From Gnetum montanum (taxonomy: Eukaryota; Streptophyta; Gnetopsida; Gnetales; Gnetaceae): a stretch of 39,961 nt of DNA. Numbering within the stretch: position 1 is the first letter of the stretch; every line of letters begins with the position of its first letter. Position numbers and translations under genes: made by a program. The notes under the pieces were generated by a model. The model saw only the letters and a program-made list of their open reading frames with translations. It searched no databases and had not been told where the DNA came from. Of the stretch, positions 31,423 through 39,961 are shown in pieces. The DNA lies in assembly GCA_015680685.1 (NCBI GenBank), contig MNCI01004678.1:86658-126618 (forward strand), read 5' to 3'.

Positions 31423-34400
31423 ATGGCGCCTAAAGTAAAAGGGAAGAACACAAAATTGGCCAAGATTGACGAGGTGCAAGGGAGCCTGCAGCGTGTTTCG
31501 CAGGCAGTGGTCGAAGTAAGAGACCCTACACCTTTGAATCGGTAGGCCACCCCTTACTCATTTGTGTTACTTTTGCAGTGTTTATTATTGTAGCGTCGCT
31601 TGCGTAAATTAAAATTTTAGACTATGGACCTTGCGTTAAAACGAGGGTTTATACACTAGGATTGTGTCTATCGCCATTGTCAGGGACAAACCTTGTACTA
31701 TTGCAAGGGTTTAGGCAATTTCAGCATGAATGGCTAAGTGTAATCTGTAGATTTTTTGTATTTTAAACATGCAAATCTGAATCTAGATGCTATTATTTTC
31801 TCTGTACAGTATCATGTTAAGACCCATCCTAATTGTCTTGGATATAGTCGGGGTTTTATGCTGCATAAATCCGATCGTACCGAATGTTCCTCCCCCGCAG
31901 ACTCGGTTGCATGGGAGGGCCATATGGTTTCGAAAGGGTGCACTGGAGTTTTTGTAGTTTTTACTGCGTAACTACAGCATTATTGTATGGTCACATCTAT
32001 CGGGCGATATCGTTGATGCCATTTTGGAGCACCTGTTGGTGGGTTCTACGTAGGGAATTCTTGCTTTCTTGACAAACGGGGATATCGACACTGGTCAACC
32101 CTAGGACCGCGAACTTAGCACCAGGGGTTAAGGCGCTTAAGTTGGATCTGGGAAATGGCTCAGTTTAGCTGTTACAATGCATACAACACTTTGTTCGTGG
32201 CCCGCCACGTCTCGACCTACTTCCAGAATCCACTAGGCACAGTGTATTATTCAGGAGGGTAAGTGGTTTTATTGGCGGTATTGTCATTATATGTCTATTG
32301 TCTGAAGCTTAAGATAAACATATGTGGTATGGTGCAGGTTTTTTATCCATGAGAACAAGTTAGTAAGCGATGGTGATACCTTAACTTGGACTGAAACGGC
32401 AATAAAGGCATTTACCTCTACTAACAATGTCCGCGCTGGTGTAATGGGGCAGATCGGCTTCGACATTCATGAAATCCCCACCCGTTATGCTGATGCTTTC
32501 GAGAATTGCCAAAATCTCGGGTGGTTACATGACGATTGGACTTTGGATCCACCCCTTACCGTTGCAGACATGCAAAGGAACCTTCCTCCATTTCCTTTGC
32601 CATTTGGACCTGGTAAAACTGCTGTGTATTTTATTGTTGTATAATGTAATTGTGAATCGTGAATGTCACGTAATAATGTTTTTTGACATGTGTCTTGCAT
32701 TGTTCAGTCAGGGAATCCCAGGAGATTACCCTTACAATTTCTGGCCACGAGGCGAATACTCTTCTCTTCCGCTACGGCGACATCAAGGAGGCACAACGAT
32801 GGCTCGGCCATGCGACGGCCCTGGTTGTGGTGGTTACCAAGCTACGCCAAGCAAGGCTAATGCACTTATTTTTGGCCATAATCCCTGATGTCCCTGTCAG
32901 TGAAATGTTAACCCTGGTCAACTCCTTCAGCGAAATGGCTGAGCGCTTTTGCACGCGCGTCCATCATGTACGTGTAAATTTTGATATTGATGCTTAGCTT
33001 TTTGCAGACCTTTTCAGCGTCCCCTCTGACAGCCTTCCCATAAAGGAAAAGGTGAAGAGGAGCATCGCCTGCCAGGAATGGTTGGAGGAGTGGCTAGGAG
33101 CCAAGAAGGAGCCTAAGGGGATCCCTTGTGAGAAGATCAAACTAGAGATCGCCAAGATGATTTATCCCCTGTTCCAGGCCTGGGCTTTCCCCAAAACACT
33201 CTCGCAGGGGAGGTTCTTTTCCATAGAACAGACCCGTATCATGCGGGAGGTTATGGAGGAAGGGATCCAGTTTGACTAGGCAAGCTATTTTGCTGAGGGA
33301 TTACACACTGAAATGATTAGGCTTCGCTAGAAGCTTGATTCTTGTTTCAACGTGCATTGCGCCTTCTTCATAGCTTACCTTCGGCGTTTTGCCGAATTTT
33401 TGGTTATCCAAAGGAATGGGGTCTGGGTGGAGCAAGACCGAAATCAGCTATCCAAACCTTGGATTACCCACATTTTCGGCACTACCCATGGACAGGATCC
33501 CCTAAAAGGGATTGGTGAGTCTTTGTCTATAACAACAAAGGATTTGACGGTGTCCCGAATACGAGGCCCTGACAGCGTAGGCGGGGTGATGCCCACTTAC
33601 ACTGGCGATGCTCCGTGAGGGAAATGCTTGGTGGCTGAGATTGTAGAGCCTTCAGCTCGGCGTAAAAGGCTTCGCTTAACCGAGGTCCCTGTGGAGCCTG
33701 GGAGTGGCACAGGTGAAACCATGCAGGTCAAAGTTCAACGGAGTAAACCACCGCCTGGTAAGCGTAAAAGAAACATAGTGAAAGTTATTGTATTATGCGA
33801 TTTTTATTCAGGATATCTTGAATCGTCTAAATATGTATGTGATTTGAAAAATGAGGCCTGCGGAGCGGCTGACCCATGAAACAGGGGCAGTGATATTAAG
33901 TCATGGGGAAGGGGCCCCAGTTTTGGAAGAAGAGGACCCAGTTGTTAGGACTAGCGACGCACAGACTCTTGTGCGTGAGGAGAGGGAGGAGGCGGGAACT
34001 ATTGATGCACTCCCCACTGTAACCGGCAGAGGTGGTAAGCGTATTGGATGTTTTGAGGAGTTTTGTTAACAATTAAGATTTTTAACTAAATTATGCTACC
34101 GTTGAAGAAGATGCATCCACGTCTGCCTCTATGAGCAGAACATGGAGAGAGTTTCCTGACAAATTCACCTTCATGGAAGGCGTTGTCAGCGATATGATCG
34201 AGCATCTCGAGTGCGTCGATCCTGGAGCTGGTATGTTATTGTGTCAATGGATTTATTTTATTAGAAAGTGGTAATGCTTTATTTATATTGATAATGTTTT
34301 TTTTCAGGAGCTCGCCTTCGATGGGACCCAACGGAGCCCATTGATTTGGACACAGTGGAGCCTTCATCTGATGGGGCGGTCGTGCCATGCAGCATTTATG

Positions 34401-35436
34401 AGGAGATGTGTAGATGTGCGTTACGCTCGACTCACTCCTTGTGGGAGAGTAAGAGTGTCAATGAAGACCTCTGGAAAAGGCTTCAGAGGTCAGAGAGGGA
34501 GAAGGAGTCTCTGGCCAAAGAGGTCAGAGACTTGAAATCGCAATGCGAGTTCCTACAGGCACGGGAAAGGGGTGAGGAGGACTGGCGCACGGCTATGATT
34601 GACTACTCTCGCTATTGGACTACAATCAGGAACAGCGTGCAGACCAGTCGGGAGTTGGTGGAGCAGCGGATGCAGATAGAGCTGTTATCTTAGAAAAGCC
34701 AAGACTAGAAGGATTTTTGCACAAGTGTGCAAGAGTGGGGGCAGAAGGAAAAAGATCACAAGCATCTGTATAAGTGAGAATGTCTCACTTATCGGCAGCA
34801 TTACCGTGATTCTACCATCGAAGCTCAATCCTTGCAGGTATTCCTTGATGTCATTGGCGCATCCCAAGCTTTCGAGAAGTTTCAGGAGCAGGTGACAGTA
34901 AGCGCATCACCAGAAAGAGAAATGACTCTTCCCGGAGGCGAGACTACTGTCCCCACTTTCTTCCCTGATCCACCTTGCTGGACTAGTGTGGAAAAGGGAA
35001 AGGTAAAAGTTGGAGCTACTCTGGGGAACAGCGTATGGTCTGAACTAATGGAAGATGAGATTATGCAGCGTCTATGGGTTGGTTTAGAACAGCTCCCCTT
35101 TGCTGCGGAAGCAGGACCATCGCGAGTAAGTTTAAACATTATTGAATCTAAATTTTCTAATTATGATGTCAAGTCTTTTGCTCATGTATTTGCCATATAC
35201 AAGTACAAGAATTGGAGGGGGAAGGCGAACAGGATGAGGAACAAGCACAAGAAGAGAAGCGTAATAGCGAAGAGCGTCCTCTTGCGGAGCCGACGTTGGA
35301 GCAAGGGCCTCGTGGGGATGGCATTCCTCGTGAAGGAATATCTTCTAAGAAGGACGGCCCACTTGAGGATGATTTATTAGGCTTGGAGCCTGACCTAAAG
35401 GATACTGGTGATAGTGGCACTAGGGGAGATGCGTAA
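31423..35436 (+). pseudogene. Nine-exon antisense gene inside the retroelement
   Basis: Exons by splice signals and open frames: 31423-31515, 32119-32258, 32338-32612, 32708-32971, 33008-33757, about 33856-34034, 34108-34230, 34308-35125 and about 35218-35436. The first five exons join in frame (junction phases 0, 2, 1, 1), with donors such as GTAAGA and GTAAGT and acceptors such as TGTTCAG and TTTGCAG. Start: MAPKVKGKNTKLAKIDEVQG. Exon 3 reads GQIGFDIHEIPTRYADAF. Exon 5 has IACQEWLEEWLGAKK and YFAEGLHTEMIRL, patterned like plant-transposon accessory ORFs. Exon 8 has a charged coiled coil (34440-34660), and exon 9 is very acidic. Stops: TAG 33277, 33328, 34691, 34706; TGA 33616, 34775; exon 6 needs a frameshift. 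Function unknown. Confidence 0.6.
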
Positions 35437-35627
35437 CTGTAACTTACGCATGATTTTATTGATTGGGATTGAATAATGGTTATATGAATGTTGAAAAGAC
35501 TAGTATTTAGATCTTCTGTATGGTTTTAAATGCTATTTATTTTATTTTGGTTTTATATGTTTATTTGCAAAGCGTAAGTGTAGTTGTTAAAGGTTTAGAA
35601 TAAGTTATGTTGTTATGAGATGGGATT

Positions 35628-35790
35628 GCTAGTTTAAGGCCATCGCGGGCCATCATGTAACATTTGTGTAAAATATTAGGGAACTAGTTTTAGGCCGTTG
35701 CGAGCCATCACTAGTTTTAGGTCGTTGTGGGCCATTGCTAGTTTAAGGCCATTGCGGGCTGCCACTAGTTTAAGGTCGTCGCGGGCCGTT
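35628..35790. repeat. 27-bp minisatellite after the antisense gene
   Basis: CTAGTTTTAGGTCGTTGTGG-type units start at 35684, 35711, 35738 and 35765, an exact 27-base period, with an outlying unit at 35629. The unit shares the string CTAGTTTTA-x-GTCGT-x-GC with the array at 26932-27413, in the same orientation. It lies about 190 bases after the stop of the antisense gene, so it may be in its 3' UTR. Confidence 0.85.
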
Positions 35791-36105
35791 GCATAATTCT
35801 GGAAGCATAATTAATAATAATGTACATTTCTGCATAATTGCACTAAAATGATCAATAAGCGTAAATAGCGTACATAAAGAAATGTGAATGGCATAATGAA
35901 TAGCAAGCGTAAATATGTATGTACATATTAAAGAGGATTGACAACGCAAACTGCTAAGCGTAAAAAGGCAAAATTAGTAAAGACGTGAAGATGCGTGTAA
36001 ATGTCATTCAGATCAATCACTAATTCGTAATTGTTTCTTGATGGCCTTTACGTTCAGTGATGTGTAAGGGCGGGGAGATTTGCGGCCTGACTCTTCTACA
36101 CCACC

Positions 36106-36595
36106 GTCCTAAAATGGTAGGTTGGCCCAGGCTAGACTATCATCGTTCGCTTCGGTTTGTTCAGGGATTCGGGGATGGGTCTGATCACCCGATGTTTCTA
36201 CCTCCGAATCCCATTCCTCTTCGATATTGTTGACAGTCCTGGGGGTGATTTCGTCACCGTGTATTACAACCTCTCCCCCTGTGTAGGGTAGGTGTATTTC
36301 TTGATGAATTGGTGATGAAACTGTCCTTAGTTGTGCTAGCCAGGACCTCCCTAGAATTAAGTTGAACTCGGGCATCTCCTCAACAACAAGGAATGTGGCA
36401 TCCGTTGGGAATTGATCCCCTGTCACAAATTCGATGCACACCGTCCCCTTGACCTGAACCCTTGCTCCGTTGAATGATTTTATGCATGTTGTCATTGTGG
36501 GACTGATCTAGTCGACCAGACGCAACCTATCCACGATGGGATAAGGAATGACATTTGTAGCTGCGCCATCGTCCACATGCACCCTTCGGATCCAG
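36106..36595 (-). pseudogene. Gypsy aspartic protease
   Basis: VHVDDGAATNVIPYPIVDRL carries the D-x-G active-site box (here DDGA). It is followed by VKGTVCIEFVTGDQFPTDAT and the flap/end motif FNLILGRSWLAQL. This is the retropepsin-like protease that would cut the Gag-Pol polyprotein. TAG at 36508 interrupts between active site and core; TAG at 36109 ends the frame just before the proposed intron donor. Same frame as all of gag. Confidence 0.85.
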
Positions 36596-36597
36596 TA

Positions 36598-39500
36598 TTA
36601 ATCGACCCGGATGGTGATAAACATGGGTTCCATGGTCACCTGACCTTTCTCAGGATCATCTTTGATGGATTCATCATGAAAGGTCAACGTGGTAGGTTTA
36701 GGTCGCTCAGCGTCAGAGGGAAACATGACAGCGTGTATCGCTTCCTCCTCCACTGGTAAGCTTTCCTCCACAGGTATGGATGTCAGCATGCGGACCATGG
36801 CCTCACGGTGTTTTTGAGACGTCATGAGCAGGTCCTAGAGGCTCAACATTGTATTTTTTTGTTTCAGAGCCTATTTGACCTGCGTAAACACGTCGAGGAG
36901 ATCTCTTTCTTTACTGGCTTGTTTGTCCCCTTTGTCTTCTTCCATTCTCCCTAAGAGACGGATCTCCTTGGGCGGAACAGCGTCGGTTGGGGAGTTGTTC
37001 TTTTTCTTGCCAAGGGACGGTGGTTGCGTTTTTGTACCCTTGTCTCGCCCAGAAGGCGTAGACGCAAGGATAGAGGCCAAGGGCCTAGGCCTAGCGAAGC
37101 CTAGCGTAAGGTGATTCTTTGCAGTATTACTAGACACATCCCCTTCCTTTTGTTTATTAGGTGATGGTTGGTGATTTGTGTTAGAAGCTTGCCCCTGCGT
37201 AAAAGGGGCAGCTGGTGATTTTGGCACCCTAAGAATGAAAGGCGCCTTAGGTGTGGGCACGGACATGGCCGCGGCTTTATTGTCACTGGGAGGCTAAGTC
37301 AAATCTGGAGAAGGCACCCGAATGATGAAGGGTGGCCTTGAGGCACCACTAACTACCAATGAAAAGTTTGTCACCCTTGGTGAGTTGGTAGGTACATGCA
37401 AAATAAAAGGTTGTTTGGGTGGTACTTTCCTCTCACTGTCTGTACTCACCATGTTGATTGTGTAGGGTACGTTTTTTGCGTTCAACGGATCCTTGTACAC
37501 ATGCAACGCTTGGTTTTCCGGACGCATTGGACTACTGCCGTCTAATTTGAGTGAACCATCATCAATCATGCATTGAATATCATCTTTTAATGCCCAGCAG
37601 TAATCTGTATCGTGACCACACAACTAGTGGTAGTCACAGAAACGGTCTAGCCTGAAAGACCTCGGAACTGGTGGTTCATTGGGTAGGGCTAAAGAAGGAT
37701 TCTTAAGCAGTTCACAATGACGTCTGTGACACTTCAGAGCTTCTTCGGATACCTTCTTGGTCTGAATGTATCTTGCTCCTAACAATTGTTTCAATAGTTC
37801 TGAGTGTTTCACAGGCAAGGCTGTATACTTTGAGCGATCTTTACTCTCAAAGCTTGGTTTTAGCTGAGGGGGCTTTTCAGCGGCAGATGTGTCCTGGCTG
37901 GTACTACTTGCACTAGTTGTGGTCTTGAGTGGTGTCGTAGGTACCTTCTTGTTTTTATTCTTAGCACCTTCAGCCAGCGCAGCTACCATCGTTGTTGTTG
38001 TCTTACCTTTATCCTTGCCCTTGTTGTTAGCATTTTTGTAGGCGACATATGCCGGGTCCTTGCTAGCCTCCGCAACATCCTGGATGCTTTTGGTCTGGGC
38101 AAAAGCCTGATGTAAGGAGCTGGGGGAAAGATAATACACCTTAGATTTGATAAAATCATTAACTGCTCCTTTGAATATGGCCAGCAAATGGGCCTCCGCG
38201 ATTGGCTCACGGATTTCATTCAAAGTAGCACTCCACCACTGTATAAACTTTTGGACTGGTTCGAGCAGGTCTTGTTTCACTCCCATGAGTTAATCTAACG
38301 TGACCTCCAACTTTAGGTTGTATTTAGAGCAAGTCACGAACTATGTCAGGAGCTCTTCCAAGGTTGAGATGGAAGAGCGAGGGAGGGCTCGATACCAATC
38401 TAAAGCTTTCCCTGTCAGAGACATAACAAACACACAGATGATTGTGTGAGGCCACTACTGTAACAACAAAGATTCGGATCTGAAGGTAACCAGGTGAGCG
38501 TTGGGATCTCCCTCCCCATTATATTTGGTGAAATGGGGTAAGGACATCCTCAGGGGAAATGACAGCATGGGAACCGCTGGACTAATAGGATCATCTTGGT
38601 AGAAGTCCATGATCTGTATAGTATCTGAGCCAGCGGCCTTAAGGTGCCTAACCTCCTCAGTGAGGGTCTGAATAAGCAAAAAGGCCTGATCTAAGCCTGT
38701 GGATGAAGATTTTTGCGTAGGAGGAATAGGGGGTTGAGCTGGAAGAGCGGTACCAGGGAGTGGAAATGGAGGGATGGTTTGGCCGGCAGATGGTGCGACG
38801 GGGATCCCTGTAGACAGAGGTGCCTGTGAGGACCACCACCCACCGATTTGAGAAGAGAGATTATCTGCCGCCGGCTGTGAGGGATAGGGATAAGGATATT
38901 GTGGAACCATCTGAGAAATATCTGTTGCGGGTGCAACTGAGGGTTGCATGCCATATACCGTAGACTAGTTATGTTGTGCCACGGGGATGATCCACTGACT
39001 TGCGGCAAGCTGTTGGACGGATGTTTGTGGCTGAACGATGACTGTGATCTGTTGTGTTGGAGGGGGCGGCAGTGACAAATTTTGTGCCGAATTTTGCACC
39101 GAGCGAGTTGTAGATATGGCATGGGGTTGGATCTAAGGGATGAAATGGGGCATGGTGGATGCTGAAACCACCGACGGAATGTTGATTACACGTGGTGACG
39201 AGACCGCCCCCATGTTATTTTGGGGTATTTGCACTTGCAGCCCAGATGGCTACGTAGTGGCTTGCGGGATGATAGGAATGTGGGTTTGTGTGGTCATGGC
39301 GGTATTAAGATGGGCGGCTTCTCCATTGAGAAGGAATAAGGGATTTATGTAGGTATGGGGACTAAGAGTGTGATATGAATGTTCAGACTGGGCTGCAAAT
39401 TCATCATCTTCTTCCTCCCTATTCTGGGGTTCCAGCATAGCCCGTGTAGCCTGGCTCCTAGCTATGACCAACTATGTTATAATTTCATGGTGATTTTTTG

Positions 39501-39816
39501 TTAAAGGAATGATGTTGTAGGGTGTTGGAGTAAAATCCTGACCCCCTCGGTGGATCATCTCAAAATTTTGTTTCGCCTCGATTTCGGCTCGGCTGAGAGC
39601 AAGCTTCACCTGGATCTTGATGCAAATGAAGTTATATTTCTCAAGCATCACGATGGTGAAAACAAGATCTTTGCCCTGTAACCTCAACGAACGACGCGAT
39701 GGTCCCTGAGGTCCTATAACACTAGAGGCTAGTCCAGTGGCGATGATGGGGTTCACAGATGTGGCACCCGAGTCAGTGGTAATCATGGCGGCTGTGGTTG
39801 TGTATGCAGAATCCAT
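36598..39816 (-). pseudogene. Gag polyprotein of the Tat/Ogre-like element
   Basis: One continuous minus-strand frame of 3.2 kb from ATG 39816, without frameshift but with many single stops. The N-terminal part has a Pro/Gln-rich region (39250-38700). The gag capsid domain spans about 38560-38050: MSLPHFTKYNGEGDPNAHL, GKALDWYRALP, LLEPVQKFIQWW and IREPIAEAHLLAIFKGAV. A zinc-knuckle variant CDYH-x-LCGHDTDYCWALKD lies near 37640-37580. A long Pro/Lys-rich spacer leads to protease. Stops TAG: 39472, 39250, 39133, 38965, 38455, 38341, 37624, 37294, 36871, 36835; TAA: 38290, 36598. It would package element RNA. The 5' LTR and primer-binding site lie beyond the window. Confidence 0.85.
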
Positions 39817-39961
39817 TGATCAAGTAGGTTAATGGCAAAAAATGACTGGATCTAAAAGGCGGTGGACAAAGAAGATCGCTATTAGGCTTTCTACCCTGTA
39901 GGATTCCAAAGGAATCGTTACTGTGACCGATCTACACCGCACAATGTTTCGTAAACTTCCC
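39817..39961 (-). other. Leader upstream of gag
   Basis: Non-coding minus-strand sequence between the window edge and the gag ATG. It probably belongs to the 5' untranslated leader after the primer-binding site. No LTR sequence matching 24174-26333 is visible here. Confidence 0.4.

Larger units (their letters stand above)
30931..36099 (-). other. Ogre-like intron between protease and RT (5169 bp)
   Basis: Minus strand: protease coding ends with GACGGTGGT then GTAGAAG (donor at 36099), and RT coding begins after CAATTTTGCAG (acceptor ending at 30931). Joining them keeps phase 0, and the length is an exact multiple of three. Ogre elements are known to carry a spliced intron at this position, but theirs is far shorter. 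This one holds a complete opposite-strand exon series and a minisatellite. Splicing is inferred; a nested insertion is the alternative. Confidence 0.45.

Noticed and set aside
32469-32888. Alternative frame in exons 3-4 of the antisense gene (YPYNFWPRGEYSSLP)
   Set aside because: It ends in several stops before the exon end, while the frame reached by splicing at 32612/32708 stays open to the next donor.
1-39961. tRNA or rRNA genes
   Set aside because: No cloverleaf box A/B pair or rRNA-like segment was noticed by eye; a tRNAscan run would be decisive.

Overview
This is plant nuclear DNA. The lineage cannot be fixed from sequence alone, but the window looks like a large, repeat-packed seed-plant genome, perhaps a gymnosperm. 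Two things support plant origin: a single-exon gene with a Dof-type zinc finger (a plant-only fold), and plant-specific transposon families. These are a Tat/Ogre-like Ty3/gypsy element with two RNase H domains, an L1-type LINE with a DUF4283-type ORF1 and zf-RVT tail, and a hAT element of the BED/DUF659 type. Nearly everything else is decayed mobile DNA, and there is one assembly gap at 16609-16998.

Layout. 1-2.6 kb: 3' half of a decayed plus-strand Ty3/gypsy element (RNase H, integrase) and a further TE-type reading frame. 2.6-4.7 kb: mostly unassigned. 4.7-9.4 kb: two diverged copies of one gypsy LTR-plus-PBS in inverted orientation (about 4.79-5.86 kb plus, 8.37-9.38 kb minus). The minus copy carries a gag remnant (6.96-8.3 kb). 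A different minus-strand LTR with its own PBS (6147-6959) sits between them; its tiny U3 is made largely of GCGATATCGC-like palindromes. 9.9-11.05 kb: the only clearly intact host-like gene, a divergent Dof protein. 11.5-13.0 kb: microsatellite and a five-copy degenerate tandem repeat. 13.85-16.6 kb and 21.69-21.8 kb: a decayed hAT transposase split by a GC-rich minus-strand LINE (16.999-21.66 kb). 22-24.2 kb: unassigned, coding-like debris. 24.2-39.96 kb: one large minus-strand Tat/Ogre-like element, read right to left as gag, protease, a 5.2-kb intron-like block, RT, RNase H, archaeal-type RNase H, integrase, minisatellite, extra ORF and probable 3' LTR.

The most interesting part is the block between protease and RT (30931-36099). 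Its minus-strand ends look like a donor and an acceptor that keep the gag-pro-RT frame, as in Ogre elements. Inside it, on the opposite (plus) strand, lies a nine-exon gene-like unit (31423-35436). The first five exons join in frame at canonical splice sites. It encodes an unrecognised protein with a coiled-coil segment and a very acidic tail. A 27-bp minisatellite follows it and is related to the one downstream of integrase.

A second window-wide signal is that premature stops inside the TE frames are overwhelmingly TAG: 7 of 7 in the LINE and 12 of 14 in gag-pro. CAG-to-TAG change at methylated CHG sites is the simplest explanation.
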